From contig CAJQRW010000038.1 of the NCBI GenBank assembly GCA_905612415.1, positions 1-58,494 of the forward strand: a DNA stretch of 58,494 nucleotides. Reading direction: 5' to 3'. This document shows positions 1-8,413 of this stretch, in pieces (within the stretch, counting starts at the first letter, position 1; every line of letters begins with the position of its first letter). Origin of the DNA: an uncultured Pelagibacteraceae bacterium (lineage in GTDB: Bacteria > Pseudomonadota > Alphaproteobacteria > Pelagibacterales > Pelagibacteraceae). The position numbers and the translations under genes were made by a program. Below the pieces are notes generated by a model. It was not told where the DNA came from. It saw only the letters and a list, made by a program, of their open reading frames with translations, and searched no databases.

Positions 1-673
1 TAGTTTCTATGCATTTTTTAGAATCAACTTTAATTGCAACAATTGAATTAAAGTATGTGATAGAATAAATTTTTCTTCTAAAAATATTATTTGTTTTTAT
101 TTTTGTTTCTAAAAATCTAGAATTGATTACATTAATTAAGTACTTTGAGTAATTTATAAAAGAAAGTTTTGAAGGGTTTCCAAATTTTTTAAAATAGCTA
201 GTATGAACATCTTCAGTAACTAACAGGCCTCCATCATTTATATTAAGCAATGATTCTCCAAAAGTTACAATTTGTTGATCATTGGAGTGCCCTCCATCAT
301 CTAAAAGAATATCGATATTTCCCACCTTTTTATAAAAATCTATCCAAAATTGTTTATCTGATTGACTTCCAATAAAAATTTCAAAACCCTCTTTTTTTAA
401 TTCTAACGCTTTAGGGTTTAAATCAATTCCAATAATTCTAGCTTTAGGTCCAAAGTATTCTCTCCACATAAGCAGAGAGCCTCCGTGCAATACACCGATT
501 TCTACAAATGTGATATTTTTATTAGTATAGCTTTCAAAAAGATCTTCATAAGTTTGAAAATAGGTATCGCATTTAAGAGAAACATGTCCAATTTTTTTAA
601 AAATTTGAAATAATCGGAGTTTTGAGTTGAGTTCTATACTTTCATTAGGTAAATTTTTTGGATTAATAGTCAT
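1..673 (-). CDS. Class I SAM-dependent methyltransferase (Methyltransf_24/CmcI-like), C-terminus cut off
   Basis: This gene begins with an ATG at 673 on the minus strand and runs off the left edge, so about 224 residues are visible. A Rossmann SAM-binding motif FVEIGVLHGGS lies near residues 56-66, an acidic motif GIDLNP near 82-87, and DILLDDGGHS near 121-130, the pattern of the CmcI/Methyltransf_24 group that often methylates sugars in glycan or antibiotic clusters. It is divergent from the GT2 gene at 748, with about 75 bases between. Given its neighbours it probably modifies a surface sugar, but the substrate cannot be read from the sequence. A related but not closely similar methyltransferase lies at 50405-51052. 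Confidence 0.75.
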   Translation of the reverse strand, partial: MTINPKNLPNESIELNSKLRLFQIFKKIGHVSLKCDTYFQTYEDLFESYTNKNITFVEIGVLHGGSLLMWREYFGPKARIIGIDLNPKALELKKEGFEIFIGSQSDKQFWIDFYKKVGNIDILLDDGGHSNDQQIVTFGESLLNINDGGLLVTEDVHTSYFKKFGNPSKLSFINYSKYLINVINSRFLETKIKTNNIFRRKIYSITYFNSIVAIKVDSKKCIET

Positions 674-747
674 TTAAATAACACAATTTATTATATAATA
701 TTATTGTGTTCAACAAACTTGTAACAAATTAAAATGAATATATCTTC

Positions 748-1617
748 ATGAATTCCACAAATTATAAAGATAAATTAACTATAATTATAGTTTCTTTCTA
801 CTCAAATCATATTTTAGAAAATTTAATTAAGAAATTAGATAAGAGTATTAAAATTCTTATTATAGAAAACTCATTAAATCGTACGACAAAAATTAATCTT
901 GAAAAAAAATTTAATAATGTAAAAGTAATTATACCAGAAAAAAATTTAGGTAATGGTGGGGGAATAAATTTAGGTTTTAGTTTGGTTAAAACAGAATTTT
1001 CTTTATACCTTGATGTAGATACAGTTCCTGAAAATAATATGATCCAAGTGCTTTTAGAAAATGCGGAGAAAATTAAAAACTATTCTATATTAGCACCCAA
1101 AGTTACAAATTTTGATTACGATGAAAATCTGTACATTCATTATGAAAAAAGTAAAAAAATACACCAAATAAAATTTATTACAGGATGTGTTTTGTTTTTT
1201 AATATGAAAGCTTTATCTAAAACGGGATATTTTGATGAAAATATTTTTCTATATTATGAAGAGCATGATCTATATTTTAGATGTAACAAATTAAATTTAC
1301 CTATTTACTTGATAGATGATGCAAAAGTTTTTCACCAAGGCTCGTCTTCAGTTAATATAGAAAATAATCATGAAATTTCTATTAATAGAAATTGGCATTA
1401 CTGTTGGTCAAAATTTTATTACTTTAAAAAAAATTATGGATATTTATTTGGTATAAAGAAAACAATTCCCAATTTTGTAAGAGCTTTAAAAAAATATTTA
1501 TTTTATTCCATTAAATTGGATAAAAAAAAAGCTTTACTTCACAAGGCAGAAATTCAAGGTTTGCTTTCATCTTATTGCTTGCAAAAATCATTCCGCAGAC
1601 CTGAAGTTAATAATTAG
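748..1617 (+). CDS. Family 2 glycosyltransferase (rhamnosyltransferase-like)
   Basis: A 289-residue GT-A fold glycosyltransferase without membrane segments. The N-terminal strand TIIIVSFYS (residues 11-19), the NLGNGGGINLG loop (66-76), the acidic LDVDT motif (88-92, the likely nucleotide-sugar/metal site) and the acceptor-side GYFDE..FLYYEEHDLYFR region (160-178) are those of GT2 rhamnosyltransferase-like enzymes. It probably transfers a sugar from a dTDP- or GDP-activated donor onto a growing surface glycan at the cytoplasmic face. It is the only plus-strand gene in island A and converges on the aminotransferase at 1621 with 3 bases between. A paralogue with the same architecture lies at 26869-27714 in island B. 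Donor and acceptor are unknown. Confidence 0.85.
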   Translation: MNSTNYKDKLTIIIVSFYSNHILENLIKKLDKSIKILIIENSLNRTTKINLEKKFNNVKVIIPEKNLGNGGGINLGFSLVKTEFSLYLDVDTVPENNMIQVLLENAEKIKNYSILAPKVTNFDYDENLYIHYEKSKKIHQIKFITGCVLFFNMKALSKTGYFDENIFLYYEEHDLYFRCNKLNLPIYLIDDAKVFHQGSSSVNIENNHEISINRNWHYCWSKFYYFKKNYGYLFGIKKTIPNFVRALKKYLFYSIKLDKKKALLHKAEIQGLLSSYCLQKSFRRPEVNN

Positions 1618-1620
1618 ATT

Positions 1621-2757
1621 TTAAATTGTTTTAAGTACTGTTTTTAAAGTTTTAACCACTTTGTATACTTCAGTCATGGTCAACTCAGGGTACAACGGCA
1701 AAGAAAAAATTCCTTTTCCCATTTTTTCAGTAACTAAAAGCTTAAAATTTTTATTAACTTTAATATTTTTATAGGCTTTCATTTTATGAATTGGAAAGGG
1801 GTAATAAATTTTAATTTCAATATTTTTAGATCTTAATTTTTTAATTATTAATTCTCTTTGAGGATGATAAACAGTAAATAAATGATAAACATGTTGGCAA
1901 TTCATTTTTTGATTTGGAAGCTTTAAGCTGGTACTTTTTAGTTCTTTCAAATAAATATTAGCTATCTTTTTTCTTTTACTTATATAACTATTAATTTTAT
2001 TTAACTTTACATTAAGAATTGACGCGTGCAACTCATCTAACCTAGAATTAATACCGTGCTCATTAGCATAATATTTTTTATTAAATTTATTTTTTTTATC
2101 ATTCTGCTCAATACCATAAAATCTAATTCTTTTAATTTTATTATACATTTTAAGTGAGCTTGTTGTTATGAAACCTCCATCACCATAAGCCCCTAATATT
2201 TTTGTTGGATAGAAAGAGAAACAACCAAAATCACCAAATGTTCCAACTTTTTTATTATTTAAAGTAGCTCCTTGTGATTGGGCACAATCCTCTATAATTT
2301 TTAGATTATTTTTTTTTGCGATTTTGCAAATTTTTTCCATATCACAAGGATGGCCATACAAGTGTACAGGAATTATAGCCTTCGTATTTTTGTTAATAAG
2401 TTTTTGGATGTTATTTATATTTATCAAATAATCATTACCAATATCTGCAAATACCGCTTTTGCTCCAGCAGTTGTTATAGCTGACACAGTAGGTATTGCA
2501 GTATTTGATACAGTTATAACTTCGTCATTATGATTGTTTCCAACACCTAAGGCTTTTAAAGAAATAATTAAAGCATCAGTTCCACTACCGACAGCCAGCC
2601 CATACTTAGTTTTATTATGTTTTAAAAAATTCTTCTCAAATTTATGCAATTGGTTTCCAAAAAATAAATTTCCAGATTTTAGAGTTTTATCAATAGAGTT
2701 AAGTATTTCTTTTCTGCTATTTTGGTATTCTTTAATATAAGACCAAGTTTTTATCAT
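1621..2757 (-). CDS. DegT/DnrJ/EryC1/StrS-family sugar aminotransferase
   Basis: A 378-residue PLP enzyme of fold type I. It shows AVGSGTDALI (55-64, phosphate-binding), PVHLYGHP (130-137), the IIEDCAQ motif with the pyridine-binding Asp at 157, and SFYPTKILGAYGDGG with the Schiff-base Lys at 186. Length is normal. These enzymes transfer an amino group from glutamate to a keto-sugar nucleotide. The 3,4-ketoisomerase encoded at 5578 in the same strand-run makes a 3-keto substrate, so a C-3 transamination of the FdtB/QdtB type is the best guess. Its start overlaps the end of the upstream SDR gene by 4 bases, so the two are translationally coupled. It is the last gene of the minus-strand run. 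Confidence 0.88.
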   Translation of the reverse strand: MIKTWSYIKEYQNSRKEILNSIDKTLKSGNLFFGNQLHKFEKNFLKHNKTKYGLAVGSGTDALIISLKALGVGNNHNDEVITVSNTAIPTVSAITTAGAKAVFADIGNDYLININNIQKLINKNTKAIIPVHLYGHPCDMEKICKIAKKNNLKIIEDCAQSQGATLNNKKVGTFGDFGCFSFYPTKILGAYGDGGFITTSSLKMYNKIKRIRFYGIEQNDKKNKFNKKYYANEHGINSRLDELHASILNVKLNKINSYISKRKKIANIYLKELKSTSLKLPNQKMNCQHVYHLFTVYHPQRELIIKKLRSKNIEIKIYYPFPIHKMKAYKNIKVNKNFKLLVTEKMGKGIFSLPLYPELTMTEVYKVVKTLKTVLKTI

Positions 2758-3473
2758 TTAATAATTTTTTTTAACTTATTTATATTCATAGAAGGGTTTA
2801 AGGGGTATTCCTTACCTAATATTTTTTTAGCTGAAATTTTTTTAATATTTAAATTGTATTTTTTAACAAAATTATAAACGCTTTGAATTTTTCCACCTAC
2901 GTTTATAACGCCATTTTTGTTTATTAGTTTAAATAAAAATTTTGCAATATCTTCGTGAAAAATAAAATTAGTAATAAAATCACTAAAAGCCTTGTTGTGT
3001 ACAAAAGGTTTTTCAGTCATACAAACTCTAAGGATTAAAGAATTTTTATACATATGAACCGCACTTTCACCACCAAGCTTTGACCATGAATAGTTATTTT
3101 TTGGAAGGAGCGTACTTTTTTCATTATAATTTCCTTTGATGCCAGGGTAAACATAACTTGTAGAAAAATAAATTAATTTAATATTAAGGTCAGAACATAC
3201 TTTTGTTATGTTGCAGGTACCTATAATATTTAAATCAATACTTTTTCTTAAAAACTTTTCGTGCAGCTCCATTGGTCGCGATAAACCAGCTAAATGAATT
3301 AGATATTTGGGTTTTTTTAGTTTTAAATATTTAGAAATAGAAATTTCATTCAAAATATTAAGTTCATTTTTATTAGGAAACAAAAGCTTATATTTACTTA
3401 CAGTTTTTTTAAGTTCTGTGCCAAAACGACCAGCTCCACCAGTAATTACAATTCTATTTTTATAATGAAACAT
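2754..3473 (-). CDS. NAD(P)-dependent sugar epimerase/reductase (SDR, RmlD-like)
   Basis: An extended short-chain dehydrogenase of about 239 residues, shorter than typical (280-330). The nucleotide motif TGGAGRFG is at residues 11-18 and the catalytic Tyr-Lys pair at Y128-x3-K132 (YSWSK), with a preceding YFSTSYVYPG strand. I chose the ATG at 3473 (MFHYKN) rather than one at 3491, because the longer form would add six residues unlike the family and enlarge the overlap with the methyltransferase upstream from 14 to 32 bases. Within the run ketoisomerase, SDR, C-methyltransferase, this SDR, aminotransferase, it likely performs a 4-keto reduction or epimerisation of a dTDP-sugar. The exact reaction is not determinable. 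Confidence 0.78.
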   Translation of the reverse strand: MFHYKNRIVITGGAGRFGTELKKTVSKYKLLFPNKNELNILNEISISKYLKLKKPKYLIHLAGLSRPMELHEKFLRKSIDLNIIGTCNITKVCSDLNIKLIYFSTSYVYPGIKGNYNEKSTLLPKNNYSWSKLGGESAVHMYKNSLILRVCMTEKPFVHNKAFSDFITNFIFHEDIAKFLFKLINKNGVINVGGKIQSVYNFVKKYNLNIKKISAKKILGKEYPLNPSMNINKLKKIIK

Positions 3474-4659
3474 GGGAAAACCACTCACCACTTTTATTTA
3501 AAAATTCTTTTTCCTTAGCAAAAATTTCTTCTTTATGATTCCAAGCAAATAGATATGCCACATTTGGTAAATTGTTATGAAAATGAGACACTTCTACAAT
3601 TGGAATATGCATACCAGGAGAAAACTTACCAATTTTATCTGGTGTAGTGTCACAAATAAAATCAATAATATTTTTATCTATATTGCAGTAATTTAATATA
3701 GTCGTACTTTTAGATGTCGCCGCATAACCACAAATCATTTTTCCATCTTCTTTTAACTTGTGTAATGCAGCAGATATATTTTTTTTTGAATCTTCACAAT
3801 CTTTTTTAAATTTTAAACAGGATTCTAAATCATCTAATTTTTTGTTTTTTTCTATATCTAAACCTTCTTGTACTCGACTATTTATTTCATGTTTGCCTTT
3901 GCGTCCAACTACATACCTCATAGACCCACCATGCGTAATTTGAGGAATAGCATCAATTAGATCTAAATCAAATAAATTAAAAACTTTTTTAACGGAAGTA
4001 AGAGAAAACATAAAAATATGTTCATCATATATTTGATCATATGAAACTTTTGAAAACATTGAGCCTAAATAGGGTTCTTCAAAAATAAAAACACCTTTTG
4101 AAGATAACAAGCTATCAATTGAACTAATTAAATTATTTAGATCTGGTACATGGCAAATTACATTAGCAGCACATATAACATCCGTTTTATTCTTAAAGTT
4201 TTTTATATTTTCAATATTTTCTTTATTAAAAAAAATATTTAGTGTTTTTATTCCATTTTTAATAGCTTGTTTTGCTACGCTTTCTGATGGTTCGATTCCA
4301 ATGTAATCAACATTGGTGTTAGAGAAGTTTTTTAGGAAAGTTCCATCGTTTGATCCAATTTCAATTAATTTAGAATTGTTTGATAAAAAGTCTTTTTTTA
4401 GCCATTCAGCGTAATCTTTAAAGTGATTAATCATATATTGTGAGCTTCCAGTATAAAAAGGATATTTTTTATTAAAAATTTTTTTTGGGTTTGGAAAATC
4501 ATTTAGTTGAAATAGAGAAACCTTTTCCGAAAAGCCAACCTCCATTTCATAGAAAAATTCGGAATCAAATTCATTGCTATTTAAGAATCCATTTGCCAAA
4601 GGCATTTTGCCAAATGTCATGAAAGGTTTGATATTTTCGCCTGTAATTTTACACTTCAT
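3460..4659 (-). CDS. NDP-sugar C-methyltransferase-like protein (copy 1)
   Basis: A 399-residue member of the three-domain sugar C-methyltransferase family (TylCIII/EvaC/TcaB9 type). The SAM site EIGSNDG is at 100-106; YDEH at 211-214 matches the family catalytic Tyr/Glu/His motif; HGGSMRY is at 243-249; the C-terminal Methyltransf_14 domain carries GYAATSKSTTILNYC at 311-325. Characterised relatives methylate C-3 of 4-keto-deoxysugars using SAM. Unusually, the N-terminal zinc-binding domain has lost its cysteines: only C3 remains (CKIT instead of CxxC), and the second pair is replaced in the VGFSEKVSL region. It is paired with an SDR upstream (11-base overlap) and an SDR downstream. Copy 2 at 6645-7844 has identical length and is very similar throughout. 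Confidence 0.85.
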   Translation of the reverse strand: MKCKITGENIKPFMTFGKMPLANGFLNSNEFDSEFFYEMEVGFSEKVSLFQLNDFPNPKKIFNKKYPFYTGSSQYMINHFKDYAEWLKKDFLSNNSKLIEIGSNDGTFLKNFSNTNVDYIGIEPSESVAKQAIKNGIKTLNIFFNKENIENIKNFKNKTDVICAANVICHVPDLNNLISSIDSLLSSKGVFIFEEPYLGSMFSKVSYDQIYDEHIFMFSLTSVKKVFNLFDLDLIDAIPQITHGGSMRYVVGRKGKHEINSRVQEGLDIEKNKKLDDLESCLKFKKDCEDSKKNISAALHKLKEDGKMICGYAATSKSTTILNYCNIDKNIIDFICDTTPDKIGKFSPGMHIPIVEVSHFHNNLPNVAYLFAWNHKEEIFAKEKEFLNKSGEWFSHVSL

Positions 4660-5581
4660 TACTTAAATTTTTAAATTGGTTAAGTGTTGATTTTATGTCA
4701 GAAGATATCTTGGACTTTAATTTAAAAGCTTCAGATGTAAATTTTTGATTTGATACCATATAAGGGTATTGATTTATTAATTTAGAACTATGATATGCAA
4801 TTTTAACTTTCTTATTATACTTCTTAAAACTTTTTACAATATTCATTAATGTAAGATTTTCTGACAATACATTATAAACATCATTTTTAAAAAAATTATG
4901 GTCTAGTGTAAATTTTATTACATCAAAAGCATCTTTTAAAGAGAGATAAGGTTTAGGTTTATCCATCATTCCTTTCCACAATGGCAATGGTTTTCCTAAA
5001 GCACAATTTAAACAAAATTTATTAATAGCTGTATGAAACCTCATACCTTTCGAAACTCCAGAAATTGTACCAAACCTATAAGAAATATATTTTATCTTTT
5101 TTCCTTCTTTTTTAATTTTCTTTTCTTCTATTAATTTAATTTCGGCATAGGGAGATTTTGGTTTTAAATCTTTACAAGTCTCATCAACCAAACCTTCTTG
5201 CTCTCCGTAAACGCTTGTGCTTGATATATGTATAAGTCTGGATGATTTCTTTTTACAATATTGTAAAATATTATGAAAGATACCTAAATTGACCTTATAA
5301 ATTTTATTTTTAATTTTAAGACTTCCTTCAGCATCAGTAATGGAAGCTAAATTTATAACTGCATCAACTTTAGGAAAATTATTTAATGCATTCTTTAGAG
5401 ATAAGTCTTTTTGTATAAAGATTATTTTTTTATTAGTTTTAGGTAAGTTTAGTAAAGTGCAAAATCTTTGTGTGGACAAATTATCAATAACATAAATTTT
5501 TTTTAATTTGCTTATTTTATTTATATTTTCTAATAAATAAGATCCAATATGACCCAAGCCTCCTGTTATTAATATTTTCAT
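4649..5581 (-). CDS. NAD-dependent epimerase/dehydratase (extended SDR)
   Basis: A 310-residue extended SDR. TGGLGHIG at residues 6-13 binds NAD(P); the HISSTSVYGE strand (118-127) supplies the catalytic Ser/Thr, and Y145-x3-K149 (YAEIK) is the active-site pair. Family members interconvert nucleotide sugars by 4-epimerisation, dehydration or reduction, in the cytoplasm. It sits between the ketoisomerase gene (4-base ATGA-type overlap at 5578-5581) and C-methyltransferase copy 1 (11-base overlap), so all three are probably made from one mRNA. No rfbD or galE-specific feature lets me assign a precise substrate; dTDP-4-keto-6-deoxyhexose or its C-methylated derivative is the contextual guess. 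Confidence 0.82.
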   Translation of the reverse strand: MKILITGGLGHIGSYLLENINKISKLKKIYVIDNLSTQRFCTLLNLPKTNKKIIFIQKDLSLKNALNNFPKVDAVINLASITDAEGSLKIKNKIYKVNLGIFHNILQYCKKKSSRLIHISSTSVYGEQEGLVDETCKDLKPKSPYAEIKLIEEKKIKKEGKKIKYISYRFGTISGVSKGMRFHTAINKFCLNCALGKPLPLWKGMMDKPKPYLSLKDAFDVIKFTLDHNFFKNDVYNVLSENLTLMNIVKSFKKYNKKVKIAYHSSKLINQYPYMVSNQKFTSEAFKLKSKISSDIKSTLNQFKNLSNEV

Positions 5582-5982
5582 TTTTTATTTAAGTATTTTT
5601 TATATTCTTTAAAAGTTTCTATATAATCATTGAATTCATATTCTCTATCATTCATGACCATAAGAGTAGAATCTTTTTTCAAAAATTTAATACTACACCA
5701 ATATTTAGGAGGAACTAAAATTGCAAATTTAGAATTAGAATTTATTGAAATTTTTTTGGTTAAAGTGGTTGTTCTTATTTCTAACAACATTTTCCCTGAT
5801 ACTGCCATAAAAAGTTGTGAACATTTTTTATGAGCATGGTCTCCTCTAATTTTATTAATTTTGCCATGTAAAAAAAATATCCTTTTTATTTTAAATGGAA
5901 AATTATTATCAAAAGTTATTGGCACCAACTTTCCACTTGCGCTATGAAATGATTTTAATTTAATTCTTTTAATATTTTTCAT
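5578..5982 (-). CDS. dTDP-4-keto-6-deoxyglucose 3,4-ketoisomerase (FdtA/QdtA, WxcM-like cupin)
   Basis: A 134-residue single-domain cupin. The RGDHAHK motif (46-52) with its two histidines and the following VSGKMLLEI strand are hallmarks of the FdtA/QdtA family; ILVPPKYWCSI (88-98) and the conserved C-terminal NDREYEFNDYI (111-121) match as well. These enzymes move the keto group of dTDP-4-keto-6-deoxyglucose from C-4 to C-3, the committed step to dTDP-3-amino-3,6-dideoxyhexoses such as Fuc3N or Qui3N. The substrate would be supplied by rfbA/rfbB at 24878-26787. The gene overlaps rfbC upstream by one base and the SDR downstream by four. Whether it is an FdtA- or QdtA-type isomerase cannot be told from sequence alone. 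Confidence 0.85.
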   Translation of the reverse strand: MKNIKRIKLKSFHSASGKLVPITFDNNFPFKIKRIFFLHGKINKIRGDHAHKKCSQLFMAVSGKMLLEIRTTTLTKKISINSNSKFAILVPPKYWCSIKFLKKDSTLMVMNDREYEFNDYIETFKEYKKYLNKK

Positions 5983-6509
5983 TAAAATATATTTTTAAAC
6001 TCTTTGAAACTAAAATTTTTTTTATCTTTTTTTGAAACAATAGGTTTATTAATTGGCCATTTTATATTTAAGTCTTCATCATTCCAAAGTATACCAACTT
6101 CATGTTTTGCAGATCTATATTTAGTGCAGTGATAATAAACTATATTTTCTTTTTTTAGAGCTAAAAAGCCATGCGCAAAACCAGCCGGTATGTAAAGTGA
6201 TTTAGCATTTTCATCTGATAATATAATTTTAAAATGTTTTCCAAAAGTTTTTGATTTTTTTCTCAAATCAATAACCACATCTAAGATTGATCCTTTTAAA
6301 ACCGATACATATTTTCCTTGTGTAAATCTTGTTTGTAAATGCATTCCTCTTAAAATATTTTTTTTTGAACTAGAGATGCATCTAAAAATAAAGCTTTTAT
6401 CTTTAAAATTTTTTTTTTTATAATCTTCTTTAAAAAAACCTCTATAGTCTTTATGTATCTCAGACTTAATGACTTTGAGATCTGTAAAACTTGTTGATAA
6501 TATTTTCAT
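5982..6509 (-). CDS. rfbC: dTDP-4-dehydrorhamnose 3,5-epimerase family protein (RmlC, copy 1)
   Basis: A 175-residue RmlC-fold cupin of the usual length. RGMHLQ (54-59, with the catalytic-type His57), the KYVSVLKGSILDVVIDLR barrel strand, IPAGFAHGF (108-116) and the HEVGILWND C-terminal motif (136-144) are all present. RmlC enzymes epimerise C-3 and/or C-5 of dTDP-4-keto-6-deoxyglucose; relatives in branched-sugar pathways act on other 4-keto sugars, so strict rhamnose synthesis is not proven and no clear RmlD is linked to it. It starts a run rfbC-ketoisomerase-SDR-C-methyltransferase-SDR-aminotransferase. A near-identical 41-base element lies 39 bases upstream of this start and of copy 2 (7841-8374). 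Confidence 0.85.
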   Translation of the reverse strand: MKILSTSFTDLKVIKSEIHKDYRGFFKEDYKKKNFKDKSFIFRCISSSKKNILRGMHLQTRFTQGKYVSVLKGSILDVVIDLRKKSKTFGKHFKIILSDENAKSLYIPAGFAHGFLALKKENIVYYHCTKYRSAKHEVGILWNDEDLNIKWPINKPIVSKKDKKNFSFKEFKNIF

Positions 6510-6547
6510 TAAAATTTATTTTTGAATATAGTTATTTTATATAATCT

Positions 6548-6588
6548 CACTTATATACGCTAAACATAAGGAAACAAAATTAAATACT
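6548..6588 (-). promoter_or_regulatory. Conserved 41-base upstream element, copy 1 (putative promoter of rfbC module 1)
   Basis: This stretch matches 8414-8454 at 39 of 41 positions. Read on the minus strand it contains a -10-like TATATA (6552-6557) and T-rich sequence upstream but only a weak -35. It ends 38 bases before the rfbC copy 1 start codon, the same distance as the second copy has from its gene. Conservation at a fixed distance in otherwise diverged noncoding DNA suggests a shared promoter or operator, or recent duplication. Confidence 0.55.
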
Positions 6589-6644
6589 TTTTACATATTT
6601 TGGTTATATTTCCTGCACAAATAATATTTAAATCTATTTTATTT

Positions 6645-7844
6645 TTATAAAGGTACATGCGAAAACCATTTACCACCATTTGAAGTAAATTTTCTTTCCT
6701 TTGAAAAAATTTCTTTTTTGTGATTCCAGGCAAAAAGATAAGCTACATCTGGGTTCATAGAATGAAAATGAGATACTGGCACGATAGGGATATGAGTACC
6801 AGGAGAAAACTTACCAATTTTTTCAGCAGTGGTATCGCAAATAAATTCAATAGTATTTGAATTTAAACCACAGTAATTCAATAAAGTTGTGCTTTTAGCA
6901 GTAGCAGCATAACCACAAATTTTTTTACCATTCTTTTTAAATTTAATGAGTTCGTTTTTAATTCTTGATTTTGAAAGTTCACAATCCTTTTTAAATTTTA
7001 AACACGAATCTATATCATCTAACTTGTTTTCTTGTTCTTGAGCCAAAAGTTCGTTAACTCGTTTATTTATTTTGTGATTATTTTTTCTTCCAATTATATA
7101 TCTCATTGAACCGCCATGTGACGATTGAGGGATTGCATCAATTAAATCAAAATCAAAGAGATTAAAAATTTTTTTTATAGAACTAAGTGAAAATAAAAAA
7201 ATATGTTCATCGTATATTTGATCAAAAGATACTTGCGAAAACATTGATCCTAAATAAGGATCTTCAAAAATAAATACTCCTTTTGAAGACAACAGTTGAT
7301 CTATAGTCATGATCACGTTTTGTAAATCTGGAATATGAGCTATTACGTTGGCAGAACAAATTACATCAGTATTATTTACGAATTTTTTAACATAATTTAT
7401 ATTTTCTTGGTTAAAAAATAAATTTAATGTTTTTACATTATTTTTATTAGCAAGATTTGCAATAGTTTTTGATGGCTCAAAACCAATATAGTCTACATTT
7501 GTATTATTAAAATTGCTCAGTAAAGTCCCATCATTTGAACCAACTTCAATTAATTTTGAATTTGATTTTAAAAATTCTTTTTTCATCCAATTTGAAAATG
7601 TTTTAAAGTGTAATTTCATATTTTCAGAACTGCTAGTATAAAAAGGATATTTTTCGTTATGCACTTTTTTAGGGTTTGAAAATTCATTAAGCTGGAGTAG
7701 CGAAATTTTATTTGAAAAGCCAACTTCCATTTCATAAAAGAACTCTGACTTAAAATCCTTTTTTTCTAGAAAGCCATTTGCTGATGGCATTCTGCCAAAA
7801 GACATAAATGGTTTTAATTCATCATTGGTAATTTTACATTTCAT
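6645..7844 (-). CDS. NDP-sugar C-methyltransferase-like protein (copy 2)
   Basis: A 399-residue paralogue of the gene at 3460-4659, aligning end to end without gaps that I can see. It keeps EVGSNDG (100-106), YDEH (211-214), HGGSMRY (243-249) and GYAATAKSTTLLNYC in the C-terminal domain. As in copy 1, the N-terminal zinc site is degraded: MKCKIT has one cysteine and the second CxxC is replaced (VGFSNKISL). Its start overlaps the end of rfbC copy 2 by four bases, so these two are coupled. The likely reaction is SAM-dependent C-methylation of a dTDP-keto-deoxysugar. Two copies may act on different sugars or positions, or be a recent duplication with redundancy. Confidence 0.85.
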   Translation of the reverse strand: MKCKITNDELKPFMSFGRMPSANGFLEKKDFKSEFFYEMEVGFSNKISLLQLNEFSNPKKVHNEKYPFYTSSSENMKLHFKTFSNWMKKEFLKSNSKLIEVGSNDGTLLSNFNNTNVDYIGFEPSKTIANLANKNNVKTLNLFFNQENINYVKKFVNNTDVICSANVIAHIPDLQNVIMTIDQLLSSKGVFIFEDPYLGSMFSQVSFDQIYDEHIFLFSLSSIKKIFNLFDFDLIDAIPQSSHGGSMRYIIGRKNNHKINKRVNELLAQEQENKLDDIDSCLKFKKDCELSKSRIKNELIKFKKNGKKICGYAATAKSTTLLNYCGLNSNTIEFICDTTAEKIGKFSPGTHIPIVPVSHFHSMNPDVAYLFAWNHKKEIFSKERKFTSNGGKWFSHVPL

Positions 7845-8374
7845 TTGATATATAATTTTTTAAATTCTTTGAATTTAAAGTTTTTTTTATCTTTTTTTGA
7901 AATTATAGGTTTTTTGATTGGCCAATTAATTTTTAAAACTTCGTCATTCCATAAAATACCTACTTCATGTTTTTGTGATCTGTAATTAGTGCATGTGTAA
8001 TATATAATATTTTCTTTTTCTAAACCCATAAAACCGTGTGCAAAACCTTCTGGTATGAATATTGATCTTGCGTTATTAGCAGATAAAATAGTTTTATAGT
8101 GCTTACCAAAAGTTTTTGATTTTTTTCTTAAGTCTAGTGCTACATCAAAAATAGCACCTTTTAAAACAGAGACATATTTTTCTTGTGCAAATTTAGTTTG
8201 CAAATGCATCCCTCTTAAAACATTTTTTTTAGAACTTGAAGTGCAACCAAAAATAAAATTTTTATTTTTAAAAAACTTTTTTTTATAATCTTCCTTAAAA
8301 AAACCTCTATAATCTTTATATATTTCGGACTGTATTATTTTCAATCCTTCAAAACCTGTCGGCAATATTTTCAT
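7841..8374 (-). CDS. rfbC: dTDP-4-dehydrorhamnose 3,5-epimerase family protein (RmlC, copy 2)
   Basis: A 177-residue RmlC-fold protein, very similar to copy 1 along its whole length: RGMHLQ, KYVSVLKGAIFDVALDLR, IPEGFAHGF and HEVGILWND are all kept. I place the start at the ATG at 8374 (MKILPTGFEG), which aligns with the first residue of copy 1. A longer in-frame start at 8416 would lie inside the conserved upstream element and add 14 non-homologous residues. It forms a two-gene unit with C-methyltransferase copy 2 (4-base overlap). The pairing of RmlC with a C-methyltransferase in both modules suggests that epimerisation follows or accompanies methylation of the same sugar. Confidence 0.83.
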   Translation of the reverse strand: MKILPTGFEGLKIIQSEIYKDYRGFFKEDYKKKFFKNKNFIFGCTSSSKKNVLRGMHLQTKFAQEKYVSVLKGAIFDVALDLRKKSKTFGKHYKTILSANNARSIFIPEGFAHGFMGLEKENIIYYTCTNYRSQKHEVGILWNDEVLKINWPIKKPIISKKDKKNFKFKEFKKLYIK

Positions 8375-8413
8375 TTCAATCTGTTTTTTGAATAAATTTT
8401 TTTTTAATAAACA

